Below, in pieces: positions 1 through 11,520 of a stretch of DNA of 64,000 bases. The notes under the pieces are model-generated. The model saw nothing but the letters and a program-made list of their open reading frames with translations. It did no database searches and had not been told where the DNA came from. The position numbers and the translations under genes are program-made. Source of the stretch: Aquila chrysaetos chrysaetos (lineage: Eukaryota > Chordata > Aves > Accipitriformes > Accipitridae); contig NW_024470396.1 in NCBI RefSeq assembly GCF_900496995.4, positions 62,001 through 126,000 of the forward strand, read 5' to 3'. Within the stretch, counting starts at the first letter, position 1, and each line of letters opens with the position of its first letter.

Positions 1-212
1 AGACATAGAAAGAAAATTTTAAAAAACCAAAAGAGTACAAGGCACAGGAGAAAAATTTAAAAATAGGGACAGAAAACTAGATAAAAGTAGACATAGAAAA
101 GAAATTCAAGAAGGAAGGCATTAAAGGAGGAAAAAAATATAAAAATAGGGAGTAAAAAAAAAGTAAATGGAGACATAAAGAAAATTCTAAAATTGACAAC
201 CTACCCAACTGT

Positions 213-814
213 TGTGGTTTAACCCCAGCCAGCAACTAAGCAGCTGCTCGCTCACTCCCACCACCACCCAGTGGGTTAGGGGAGAGAATCAAGGAAAAAA
301 AAAAAAAAAAACAGTAAAACTTGTGGGTTGATATAAAGACAGTTTAATAGGACAGAAATAAAGATAATAATAAAATAATTGGAGATAATAATATACAAAA
401 CATAATACTTGGAGATAATATACAAAACAAGTGATGTGCAATGCAATTGCTCACCGCTCGCCTACCGATGCCCAGTTAGTTCCCAAGCAGTGATCAGCAC
501 CCCCTGCTCCCCACCCCCAGCCAACTCCCCCCAGTTTATATACTGTGCATGACATCATAAGGTATGGAATATCCCTTTGGCCAGTTTAGGTCAGCTGTCC
601 TGGCTGTGTCCCCTCCCAACTTCTTGTGCCCCTCCAGCCTTCTTGCTGGCTGGGCATGAGAAGCTGAAAAATACTTGACTTGTTTTAAGTACTACTTAGC
701 AACAACTGAAAACACCAGTGTGTTATCAACATTCTTCTCATACGAAATCCAAAACATAACACTATACCAGCTACTAGAAAGAAAATTAACTCTATCCCAG
801 CCAAAATCAGGACA
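213..814 (+). mobile_element. Solo LTR of an avian endogenous retrovirus
   Basis: Begins tgtggtttaaccccagcc and ends ctaggaca-like (caggaca), with TG...CA ends, a TATA-like motif (tttatatactg near 536) and a purine-rich interior. It closely matches the 3' half at 32.04-32.42 kb and shares its first bases with the LTRs at 3703 and, inverted, at 36514. This is a fossil without internal genes. The family is a common bird LTR; I cannot assign the exact subfamily. No clean target duplication is visible in the surrounding repeat. Confidence 0.75.
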
Positions 815-1263
815 ACAACAGACAAGAAAGAATTAAAAAGTAGGGACAGGAGGTAGATAAAAGCAGATGTAGGAAAAAAAAATTAAAAAGCAACAAGATT
901 AAGAAAATAAAGGAAAAAAATAAAAAACAGGAACATCAAACTAAATAAACAAAATTTAAAAAGTGACAGCATTTTAAAATTACATAGCACAGACTAGAAT
1001 AAAATATAAAGACAGTGAACTGGATAAAAGTAGATAAAAAAATAAAAGCAACAGGACACAGGAAATAAAAAAAAATAGGGTTAGACATCTTGATAAAAGT
1101 AGACATAGAAAATTTTAAAAGTCATAACGTAGAGAACAGATAGGAAAAAAGGAAACAATAGAAACAGAAAAATACATAAAAGTGAACAAAGAAACAAAAT
1201 TCAAAAGCGAAGGCATTAAGAGAGGAAAAAATTTTAAAATAGCAAAAACCCCTAAATAGACGG

Positions 1264-2182
1264 TGTGAGAGGCTGAAAGAGTTAGTGTCTCAAACATCAT
1301 GGTGGGGCAAGTTCTGCTTAACAAACTCTGCATAACAAGGAACCCTGCTTAGCAAGGAACCACAGGTGAAAAGAAGCAGATCAGCACCCATCAGCAACTG
1401 GAGAGGGAGAACATGCCAGAGGGTGCACAGCTCCCTGTTCTGATAATGCTGTTCTGATATGCCGAGCAGGGCAATTCACCCTGCTGTTTTGATATGCTGA
1501 GCAGGACAGCTCACCATGCAGGACAAAAAGATCATGTCTGCAGGGAAGGGGAAGTTACCCCCCAAAGAACCCCCAAGTCCCAAAGGCTCACACACCGCTC
1601 ATGACACCTAATTAACCTAATAAATTCGAGTGCCTGCCCGAAGAAGGAGCAAGGACAATAAAAGGACACAAACTGAAGCCCCAGGTGTGCAAGCCCACAG
1701 GGACTGGACCCCTCAGCTGACTGAACCAATGCTGGACCCAGGACTGGTGAAATCTCTCTCTTCTCTCTCTGTCTTGTTTCTCTCTTTCTTTTTCCTTTTC
1801 TGTAATCCCTACATCTTGTCCCTGTAAACATAAACCATTGACCAAGTTTGGGACTAGGAGTGAATCCAGCTGCCCCTAGGCTCCTCTGTGAGAAGGAGAC
1901 TAGAAAGCCAAGGGGTCTGCTCTGAACCTCGTGACTCAGCCGGAGGGCTCTCCTTGTGTTCCCTGAACTGATCCAAAAATAAGCAAGGCCTGTAGTATAT
2001 GTTTGGTGATGTAGGGTTAGCACAGGTTACACAGTTTACTGATGTAGTTTCATGCCAATTTTTGTGGTGAGCTAATAAAGTTGAGTTTTGTGAGTTAAAG
2101 GATCCCTGGTGTTGTTTCACTTTAATCCTGACCTGGGAATCGGCAAACCCGAGTTGTCATTCTGAGAAACTGAGACGTGACA
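1264..2182 (+). mobile_element. Solo LTR, avian endogenous retrovirus of a different family
   Basis: A 919-bp unique island within the A-rich array, starting tgtgagaggctg and ending gagacgtgaca (TG...CA). A promoter-like part (caataaaaggacac near 1650) and a polyadenylation signal (aataaag near 2076) followed by a U5-like tail give the usual LTR layout. No internal viral genes flank it. Fossil; class uncertain. Confidence 0.6.
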
Positions 2183-3702
2183 GATGAAGACATAGAAAGA
2201 AAATTTTAAAAGCAACTGGGTACGGGACATACTAGAATGGATTAAAAAATAAAGACAGCAAACTGGCTAAAAATAGACGAGGAAAGAAAATTTAAAAGAG
2301 ATGGGGTACAGGACAGAGGAAAATTTAAAAAAGGGAGTGACATCTTGATAAAAGTAGACATAGAACGGAAATTTTAAAAGCGACAAGATACAGTAAACAG
2401 GAAAAATTAAAAATAGGGACAGAAAACAAGATAAAAGTACACCTCGAAAAAAAGATTTGAAAAGTAAAGGAATTATGAGAGAAAAAATTAAAAAATAGGG
2501 ACAGTGAACTACATAAAAGTAGACATAGAAAATTTTAAAACCAATGCAGTTCATGACAGACAGGAAAGAATTAAAAAATAGAAACAGTTGCTGGATAAAA
2601 GATGACATAGAAAGACCATATTAAAAGCACAGCATTAAGGAAATAAAGGAAAAAAAATAGGGACAGCGAACTAAAACAGAGACATAGAAAAGAAATTTTA
2701 AAAGCAATGGAGTGTAAGACAAAGGAAAAAATTAAAAAATATTGATAGGCTGAAAAAGAGAGAGATACATAGAAAGTAAATTTTACAAGTGATGTGGTAT
2801 AGGACAGACAGGAAAGAATTAAAAACCAGTAATATGCAGCATCATAAAAGTAGACATAGAAGGAAAATTTAAAAGTGATGGGGTACAGGACAGGAAAGAA
2901 TTAAAAAATAGGGACAGAACTAGTTAACAGAGATAGAAAATTTTTAAAAGTGACAGAATAAGGAAAAATGGAAAAGAATGAAAAATAGGGACAGCGAAGT
3001 AAAGAAATGAAGATGTAGAAACGAAATCTAAAAAGCAACAGGCTACAGGACAGACAAGAAAGTATTAAACAATAGTGACAGCAAACTAAATAGAGAAATA
3101 GAAAGGAAATTTAAAAGTGATGGAGTGCAAGACAGGAAAAATTAAAAAACAAAGTGAACTGGATAAAAGGTGACACAGAAAGAAAATTTTAACAGTGACA
3201 GCATTAAAAAAAGGCTAGAAAAAAAAAAAAAATAAGGATAGGGTGAATAATAGAGAGACACAGAGAAAGAAAATGTAAGAAGTGGCAGGGTACACGACAG
3301 CCAGGAAAGAATCAAAAAGCTGTGATAAAAGTAGACACAGAAGGAAAATTTAAAAAATGATGGCATACAGGACAGGAAAAAAATTTAAAAATAGGGAGAG
3401 AAAAATAGATAAATAGAGATATGGAAGGAAAATTTAAAAAACAATGGGGTGCAAGACAGAGATGAAAAAAACTAAAAATATATAGACAGTGAACTGTATA
3501 AAACTAGCCATAGAAAGAAACTTTAAAAAGCAACTGCTTACAGGAAAGAATTAAAAAATAGGAACAGCAAACAAATAAACAGACAGACACAGAAAGAAAA
3601 TTTTAAAAGTGAGATGGTACAGGACAGAGGATAAAATTAAAAAACAAAGACAGTGAATAGGTTAAAGTAGGCATAGAAAACAAATCTGAAAAAAGGGACA
3701 GG

Positions 3703-4135
3703 TGTCATGGTTTAACCCCAGCTGGCAACTAAGCACCACCCAGCCACTTGCTCACTGCCCCCCTGCAGCAGGATGGGGGAGAAAAATCAGAAAAAAAGTA
3801 AAACTCACAGGTTGAGATAAAGACAGTTTAATAGGTAAAGCAGAAGCCACGCACACAAGCAAAGCAAGACAAGGAATTCATTTCCCACTTCCCATCAGCA
3901 GGCAGGTGTTCAGCCATCTCCAGGAAAGGAGGGCTCCATCATGTTTAACGGTTATGTGGGAAGACAAATGCCATCACTCTGAATGTCCCCCCTTCCTTCT
4001 CCTTCCCCCAGCGTTATATGCTGAGCATGACATCATATCGTCTGGAACAGCCCTTGGGTCAGTTGGGGTCAGCTGTCCCAGCTGTGTCCCCTCCCAGCTC
4101 CTTGTTCAGCCCCAGCCTGTTCAGAAATAGTCCAG
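3703..4135 (+). mobile_element. LTR fragment related to the 213-814 LTR
   Basis: Starts tgtcatggtttaacccc, continues with the same order of motifs as the LTR at 213 (gcaactaagcacc, agacagtttaatagg, gcatgacatcat, ggtcagctgtcc), and fades out near 4135. It is a distinct but related family member. Fossil. Confidence 0.7.
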
Positions 4136-5050
4136 ATCTGCTATTGTCTCACCAGACCGGTGTCATTTTTTTGGTTTTAATCATCATAACTCAAATTTTA
4201 TTTACTCACGCATTTGTGAGGAAACTAATTAACTTTTAGACACTGCCTCTCCTTTTTTTGGGGGGGTGGCGGGGAGGTGGAAACGTGTTAGAGACTGAAA
4301 AACATTACGATTCAGAGCTCCCAACCATGACGGAGTGCTGGAGAAATCAATGAAAGCAAAGACCAACAGCAGCAACATCAACTGAAAGTTGGCTTTAATT
4401 CCGGTCACGTACTTAAGCGACTCTCCAAGTCTATGCCTCGGTCCTATGAACGACTGACTAGTCCTTTTTTGGAAGGACAAACTTTTTTACTTAAAAGTCC
4501 TAGACTGAAGACTCCGCTGAACGGAATGGGGATTGTGCCACGGGACAACATGCCATCGACACTCTTAATGGGGAAGAAGAAAAAAAAAAAAAAAAAATCA
4601 AATAAAAATCAAGTTTAAGTACCAGTTTCCATCACGTTTCACTCATGACATTTCTACTGGCATCTAGGTGCTCAAAAATGAACTACAGGGACACCACATA
4701 TTCCTAAAAATTCAGTTACACATAAAAAAGTAAAAGGCTGTTTCCAACTTGCCCATAAAATCCGTATGAACAGAGCGAAGAGAAACACTCGACCCTAAAG
4801 AAGCTAACAGGCAGCTCTGAATTTACCAGACACGAAATTTCGTTCTTTCACCTGAAGCAAAAACGTATCAAGGGACCAGTGCAAGAACAGGGCACGATCT
4901 GTTAACAGCAATTTTTCCATCAGCTTTTCTGCACTAGCAGCAAATTTGCCTTTTCTGTGGGTTTAACGTGGAGCATCCGTAGTGCCCTCGAACTCGCAAG
5001 TGTTTCTCTCCGCTCCCCCAGCCCGATACGTGCGATTACCTGAGCAGCAA
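4136..5050. other. Unique-looking sequence without a recognised gene
   Basis: Mixed-composition DNA with one oligo-A run (about 4577-4597). Short open frames occur on both strands, but none has a recognisable domain or convincing splice structure. I see nothing that supports a gene. Confidence 0.5.
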
Positions 5051-6580
5051 GCGGAATTACCCACGCGGGATTTTCTTCGTGTGACGCGGAAGGTGACGCT
5101 GGGAAAAGAGGAGACAAAGAAATGAACCTGCTTGTCGCACCCAGCCAACGGTGAAAAGACAGGGGAGGATTCTGCCGGAAGGGCTCGCCGCACCCCAGGA
5201 GCTCCCACCGGCCCGTTTCTCTCCCCTTTGCCCGGTACCGAGGGGACGACGACACCTCGCCCGCGCCCCCTCACAGGGGGGCTGCCCCAGGAGAGCCGGG
5301 GGACCCCCACCTCGCTTCTGCCCGCGGGAACGGACCGGGCGAGACCCTCCACGCAGAGAGAGGAGCGTGGCGCGGGATTGCATCCCCGAGGGAAGAGGCC
5401 GGGCTCCCCGCCGGCAGAAGGACGGCTCGCCTCCCTGCTGCTCGGAGCTGCTTGCTGCGGACAGCCCTGCCTGCGCCCGGCCGCCCTTCGGCCGTGCTGG
5501 GAGCGCGGTCCGGCCGACGGACGCTCCAGCTAATCGCGGCTCCTGCTCGTTACAGCCGCAGGTACTTTCGCCTCTGGCTAATGCACGCTCCAGACAGCGG
5601 ACACCCCACCTCGTTCCAGCTCCCGCTTGCTACAGTTCTGGCTCGCTGAAGCCCCAGCTCCGCGCTGAAGCTCCGGCTGATTTCAGCTGCTTCTCCTTAC
5701 AAGCTCCAGCTACGTGCAACGGTCTGGCCTTTCCACAAGGTTGTATATCAACTGCTGTCAAAACTGGAGCATTGGGATTAAACATCAGAGTTACACGCCG
5801 TATAAATAGTCGTTAGTTCGGGCGATTAATTACTGAACAACTATTCTGAGCAGCGCAGAAAGAAGAGCTGGACTCAAAGAGGGCACGTGGGGTCTGAAAA
5901 GCGCCTTTCCCCCCACAGACCATCGCAGAAGTTGAGTGCGGCCTGCTGCGCGCCGGCCTCCCGAACTTCGGCGTCCGACACCACCAGACCCCCATCTCCG
6001 GGGAGGGTCCACGCACCCTGCCCACCCCCTGCTTCCCCCCGCAGCCCCCAACACCCTCCCACCCGCCTGCCAAACCAGCCACGCCGGCTTCCGCTTTTGG
6101 CCCCCACGCCAGCGGACTCGGGGCCCCTTTGGGAGCCAAAAACCCCGGCTGCCGAGCCTGTTCTCAAGGCCCAAAAACGCAGGGCCGGACCTCTGTTTCT
6201 GGGCCCAAAGCCGCGCAGCTCGGTCTGTTTCCGAGCCCCAAAATCAGCCGCGCGAGCCTGTCGTCAAGCCCCGGGAACAGAAAACTTGTTCTCCATTTCT
6301 GACCCTGCAGCGCCCACGGGCGACGCCGAGCGTAGCCACCCCACAGCCCCGCACCCCCGGGGCCCCACGCGCAGTTTTGGGGAGTGCCCGCGACCTGCGG
6401 AGGGCCCGGCCCCACGCCTCTGCGGGGCAGCCCCAGCACAGGCAGGGCGTCGCTTCGCGATTGCCCTTTCAGGCTTTATTTCCCCGCCATCGCCGGCACG
6501 GCCGGGCCCCCACCCCAAACCCCCGAGCCGAAGCACCCCCGCGGGTAGCCGGGCCCAGCCACCCGGAAAACAAGAAAACC
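5051..6580. promoter_or_regulatory. CpG-island-like block
   Basis: About 1.5 kb that is far richer in G+C and in CpG than its A-rich neighbours, with CG dinucleotides dense from 5130 to 5560 and again from 5930 to 6560. Between about 5510 and 5720 a motif like gctccagcta / gctcctgct recurs roughly every 30-45 bp. Such islands usually mark a promoter, but I can attach no gene on either side. Frames up to 343 aa run through it without known domains and look compositional. Confidence 0.45.
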
Positions 6581-7756
6581 AAAGAGGGAACAAGACAGAG
6601 AACGTGGGGAAAGGCAAGGAGAAGGACGCAGAAACAGAGAGCGCGCGCGAGGGATAGGGAGCAGGACAGAGAGATGGAGAAAGAAAGGAAAAAAAGACGG
6701 GAGGCAGAACCAAGGGAAAGAGAGACAAGGACGGGGAGCAGGACAAAGGGACGGAAGAGAAAAAAAAAAATCGCGACGGGCTGCAGGACAGAGAGGAAGG
6801 GATTAAATAGACACAGGGAGCACGACGGAAGGACAGAGAGAGACAAAAGGGACAAAGAGCAGGCCAGCATCGGAGGGGAAAAAACCAACTGCGATGGGCA
6901 GTGGGAGAGAGATACGGGAAAAGAAAAAAGTACTGAGGAACAGAAAAAAGAAAGAAGAGACAGCTAGCTGGACAGGGGGACACAGTTAGAAAGGACGGGA
7001 GAGGGAACGGGGCAGAGAGAGACAGACAGAAAAGGGAGCGAAAGAAAGCAAGGCAGAGGGACTGCAGGGCGGGGCGGGGGGGAAGGGACAGGGGTCTGGA
7101 CAGAGGTGGAGAAATAAGCAGCAGGGACAGAGGAAAAGAGACAGAAAGAGGGACAGGGAACATGGCAGAGAAGGACAAATCAGGACAGCGGCAGGACGCA
7201 GATAAAAAACGGGGACGGTCCTCAGGACAGGGAGGAATAGAATACAAGCAGGGAGCGGGACAAAGGGATACAGCGAGAAACGACGGGACAGGAAGCAAGA
7301 CAGAGCGACAGACAAGAACAATGACAACGAGAGCGCGCGCCCCAGAGAGAGAGCCAGAGACCGCGAGAAGCACAGGGGGTTGGGGAATTTAGAAAGAGAA
7401 GTATCAGGAGCCCTGCAGAGAGAGGGAGGGTGAATAAAAAAGGGGCAGGAAGCAGCACAAAGGGTCAGAGAGAGCAAGAGATGAACAGGAAGGAGGACGG
7501 GGACAGTGAGATCCAGAATGACAAAAAATAAACAGCAACAGCGAGCAAGACAAAGGGATAGAGAGAGAAAGAGAAAGTAGGAAGACAAGAGATAGGAAGG
7601 CAGGGACACAGAGCGGCACGTACAGGCGCAGAGAGGGAAATTAAAAGACACAGAGCAGGACAGAAACAGAGTGAGAAAAGATAGTGACAAGGAACAGGAC
7701 AGAGCATCAGAAAACAAAAAAAAACTGCAGAGAGAATAGGACAGAGAAATAGAGAG
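6581..7756. repeat. Purine (GA)-rich degenerate repeat block 1
   Basis: Almost pure A/G sequence with recurring gggagcaggacagag and gagagagacaagg motifs at roughly 40-80 bp spacing. The wording resembles the 82-bp array at the left edge but is richer in G. Long minus-strand open frames (S/L/F/P-rich) arise only because the complement is pyrimidine-rich and poor in stops. Confidence 0.7.
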
Positions 7757-9087
7757 GGGAACTACAGGCCTGTCAGCCTGACCTTGGGACCGGGGAAGAT
7801 TATGGAGCGGTTCATCTTGAGCGCGCTCACATGGCATGTGTGGGACAACCAGGGGATCGGGCCCAGCCAGCGTGGGTTCATGAAAAGCGGGTCCTGCTTA
7901 ACCAACCTGATCTCCTTCTATGACCAGGTGACGCGCCTAGTGGATTAGGGAACGGCTGTGGAAGTTATCTACCTTGACTTCAGCAAGGCCTTCGACACTG
8001 TCTCTCATGGCATACTCCTTGAGAAGCTGGCAGCTCATGGCTTAGACAGGTGTACTCTTTGCTGGGTAAAAAAACTAGCTGGATGACTGAGCCCAGACAG
8101 TTGTGGTGAACAGAGTTAAATCTGGTTGACTAACTGTCACAAGTGGTATTCCCCAGGGCTCAGTTTTGGGGCCAGTTCTCTTTAGTATCTTTGTCATCAA
8201 TGATCTAGATGAGAGACTTGAGTCTACCCTCAGTAAATTTGCAGATGACACCAAGTTGGGAGGGAGGGCTGATCTGCTTGAGGGTAGGAAGGCTCTACAG
8301 AGGGAGCTAGACAGGCTGGATCGATGGGCCAAGGCTAATTACATGATGCTCAACAATGCCAAGTACCCGTTCCCACGCTTCAGTTGCAACAACCCCGTGC
8401 AGCGCTAAGGGCTTGGGAAAGAGCGGCTGGAAAGCTGCCCGGTGGAAAAAGACCTGGGGGTGCTTGTTGACAGCTAGCTGAATATAAGCCAGAAACAGTG
8501 TGGCCAGCAGGAGCAGAAAAGCAATTTTTCCCCTATGGTCGGCACTGGTGAGGCCGCACCTCGAGTACTGCGTTCAGTTTTGGGCCCCTTGCTATGGGAA
8601 AGACATTGAGGTGCTGGAACATGTCCAGAGAAGGGCAACCAATTTGGAGAGGGGCCTGGAGCATAAGTCTTATGAGGAGCGGCTGAGGGAGCTGGGGTGG
8701 TTTAGTCCAGAGAAAAGGAGGCTGAAGGGAGACGTTATTGCTCTCCACAACTACCTAAAGGGGGGTTGTAGCGAAGTGGGTGCTGGTCTTTTCTATCAAG
8801 TAACTAGAAATAGGACAAGAAAAAATGGCCTGAAGTTGCGGCGGGGAGGTTTAGATTGGATATCAGAAAAAATTTCTTTACTGAGAGGGTTGTCAGGCAT
8901 TGGAACAGGCTGCCCAGGGTAGTGATAGAGTCACTATCCCTGGAGATGTTCAAAAAGCACGTAGATGTGGCATTTGGGGGGCATGATTTAGTGGGCATGG
9001 TAGTGTTGGGTTGATGGTTGGACTTGATCTTAGAGGTCTTTTCCAAATTTCATAATTTGATTTGATTCGATTTGATTCTATTCTAGG
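7757..9087 (+). mobile_element. CR1 LINE fragment (3' part of ORF2 plus 3' UTR), inactive
   Basis: Translation shows the reverse-transcriptase landmarks of a CR1: NYRPVSLT near 7760, VIYLDFSKAFDTVSH near 7965-8010 and FADDTKLGG near 8240. Downstream is the family's C-terminal region with [18 protein letters not shown] near 8630. In-frame stops and frame changes are present, so it cannot code. The element ends in imperfect attctatt-type 8-mers (about 9055-9087), the usual CR1 3' end. It is 5' truncated, as most CR1 copies are. Confidence 0.9.
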
Positions 9088-9760
9088 GAGCAGAACAGAG
9101 ATGTAGCAAGAAAGCAAAAAAGGAAAGAAGGAAGAACAAAGGGAGAGAGAGACAAGGACTGGAAGAAGGACAGAGGGATGGAAGAGGAAAAAAATAGTGA
9201 TAGGCTGCAGAACAGAGATGGAGAAGTTAAAAAAAAGACACAGGGAGCATGACAGAATGAGTGTAAGAAAAAAGGGACAGAGAGCAGGACAGCACTGGAG
9301 AAAAAAAAAAAAAAACCTGTGATTGATAGGCAGTGAGAGAGAGATGGAGGAAGAGAGAAAAGAGAGAGAAGGGACAGCTAGCTGGACAGGGGGATACAGT
9401 TAGAAAGGATGGAAGAGAGAATGGAACAGAGAGGAATACAGAAAAGATAGCAAGAGGAAGCAGGGCAGAGGAACAGCAATAGAAGAAAACAGGAACAGGG
9501 ATCTGGACAGATGGAGAAAAAAGCAGGAAAAACAAATACAACATGATACTATGGGACAGGAAAAAAGACAAAGTGACAGATGAGAATAATGACAAGAGAG
9601 AGAAAGAGACTGTGAGAAACACAGGAGGTTGGAGAAAGAGAGGTATTAGGACCCTTGCAGAGAGATAGAAGACATGAATAAAAAGATTAGGGAGCACCAT
9701 AAAGGGTCAGAGAAAGAGAAGAACAGGAAGAGTGAGATACAGAATGAAAAAAACCCACAT
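9088..9760. repeat. GA-rich tract downstream of CR1 copy 1
   Basis: Purine-rich degenerate repeat with gggacagagagcaggacag wording. The same tract follows the second CR1 at 16141-16790, so it belongs to the duplicated segment. No gene. Confidence 0.65.
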
Positions 9761-10283
9761 ATTATACACATATTATCCAGTAACCGAGCCCATTTCCGCG
9801 CCGCACCACGCCCGAGCCCATGTCACAGTTACATAGCTACAGCACCAATTTCAAAGTTGTGCAATTACTAGAGCCAGTAATGCGCACCTTTTCTATTAAC
9901 CCATCCGCAGCTACATTTACCTCGAGGCATCTACAACTCTCCCTTGGATGCCTAATTCTAATGAACACTTTCACTTACTTAAACAGCTAAGTTTACCTAG
10001 GGGCACTAAACACTCATGCTTTGCTCTGCACTTGCCTTTGTGATTGCTATTAGTACTGTGATTCTCACAAGGAGACCTAATTACCTGCCTTTTTTTCATT
10101 TTATTTTTATTGTTTCATTTGGTCCATTACTGACTCCACGTACATTCAGCTGTGTCAGTATTTACAGTCCAATTCTACAATGTACTTTTACTACAATGTA
10201 TAGAAAAGAGTTATGGCCGCATTGGTCAAATATTTGCCACAATTAGTTTTATTCCTCTTTTAATCATTATTTTTACAAATACA

Positions 10284-10783
10284 NNNNNNNNNNNNNNNNN
10301 NNNNNNNNNNNNNNNNNNNNNNNNNNNNNNNNNNNNNNNNNNNNNNNNNNNNNNNNNNNNNNNNNNNNNNNNNNNNNNNNNNNNNNNNNNNNNNNNNNNN
10401 NNNNNNNNNNNNNNNNNNNNNNNNNNNNNNNNNNNNNNNNNNNNNNNNNNNNNNNNNNNNNNNNNNNNNNNNNNNNNNNNNNNNNNNNNNNNNNNNNNNN
10501 NNNNNNNNNNNNNNNNNNNNNNNNNNNNNNNNNNNNNNNNNNNNNNNNNNNNNNNNNNNNNNNNNNNNNNNNNNNNNNNNNNNNNNNNNNNNNNNNNNNN
10601 NNNNNNNNNNNNNNNNNNNNNNNNNNNNNNNNNNNNNNNNNNNNNNNNNNNNNNNNNNNNNNNNNNNNNNNNNNNNNNNNNNNNNNNNNNNNNNNNNNNN
10701 NNNNNNNNNNNNNNNNNNNNNNNNNNNNNNNNNNNNNNNNNNNNNNNNNNNNNNNNNNNNNNNNNNNNNNNNNNNNNNNNNNN
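10284..10783. other. Assembly gap of 500 N
   Basis: An uninterrupted run of exactly 500 undetermined bases. The round length suggests a placeholder rather than a measured size. Its left edge coincides with the end of a duplicated segment. Confidence 0.99.
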
Positions 10784-11520
10784 ATTTTTCTTCACTAGGG
10801 ATGACTGGAAAATATTCTTTCATTTGCTTCTCTACCAAAAGTCCTTTTTTATGAGCTATGTTCAGTCCCTTTCTTCCACAGGGCAGGTTGTGAGCATTTA
10901 CAGGGTTTGAAGCAAGGACATTTTATTCTGCGGTCACATTACTGCCAAGTCACCGGTCCAGTATCCCCTTTTAATCAGGACTAGGCCACAGCTTGGATTG
11001 TTGGTTGCTCCATCTGTCTATATGATTTTGGGTCTTTAGATGGGGAGGAGAAGGGTGGTAAGTGTGTATCTAATTCATTATGATTTAGGCAATCCCTAGT
11101 TGGGTTTGCTCCAGGATAATTTAGGTTTTCCAGCATGAAAGATGTTATGAAGTGATCTTCCCATAAGGTGGTCGCCAAGTCCTAGCAGTAAGGGCTTATC
11201 TGTACATGACTTTGGCTGCATGTTTAAGGTGTGCTTCTGCTCCTACGGGAGGTCTTGCATTTTGTCTTTTTTGCTGGGAATGCTTCCGGAAAAAATAGAA
11301 TGGTTTTTGTTGTTTGGGTTTTGCAATCCAGTGGCAGTTCTGAGCAACATCTTTTGGACGGTGGTTGGTGGTTATTGCAGAAGGCTGGAAGGGAGCAACA
11401 TCTGCTGGAATGTCTTTTAGGGTGGATAATAGAAAAACAACACAGCTTGCTTGCAGTCATGCATTTCCATGTTTTCATTTGAATGCCTGCTTTTCTTCCA
11501 CTTAAATATTTTTGAGATCA
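10784..11520. other. Unique-looking sequence right of the gap, no recognised gene
   Basis: Ordinary-composition DNA between the gap and the next GA-rich block. Short open stretches on the minus strand (for example 10981-11178, beginning MATTLWEDHFIT) have no family that I can name. It does not continue the sequence that follows the duplicate copy at 17520, so the gap does not simply bridge to that DNA. Confidence 0.45.

Larger units (their letters stand above)
1..3702. repeat. A-rich tandem repeat, unit about 82 bp, interrupted by two LTRs
   Basis: A degenerate tandem array fills this stretch outside the LTRs at 213-814 and 1264-2182. A recurring core (gtagacatagaaag followed by aaaattttaaaag, then acaggacag and aaaaaataggaca) reappears near 2189, 2350, 2519, 2603, 2681, 2847, 3170, 3332, 3500, 3585 and 3671. 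Eighteen intervals between 2189 and 3671 average about 82 bp. The plus strand is almost free of pyrimidine runs, so minus-strand open frames here (F/S/L-rich peptides) are by-products of composition. No gene is visible. Confidence 0.75.
7638..10283 (+). repeat. Segmental duplication, copy 1 (paired with 14692-17519)
   Basis: From aaattaaaagacacagagca at 7638 to tttttacaaataca at 10283 this segment repeats at 14692-17519 in the same order: end of the GA block, CR1 fragment, GA-rich tract, then a non-repetitive 0.5-kb tail. The copies differ by scattered substitutions, a few per cent by eye. The main length difference is a 28-bp minisatellite that is long in copy 2. Copy 1 stops exactly where the assembly gap begins. 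Confidence 0.85.

Noticed and set aside
10152-10910. 252-aa frame across the N run
   Set aside because: It consists mainly of undetermined bases.
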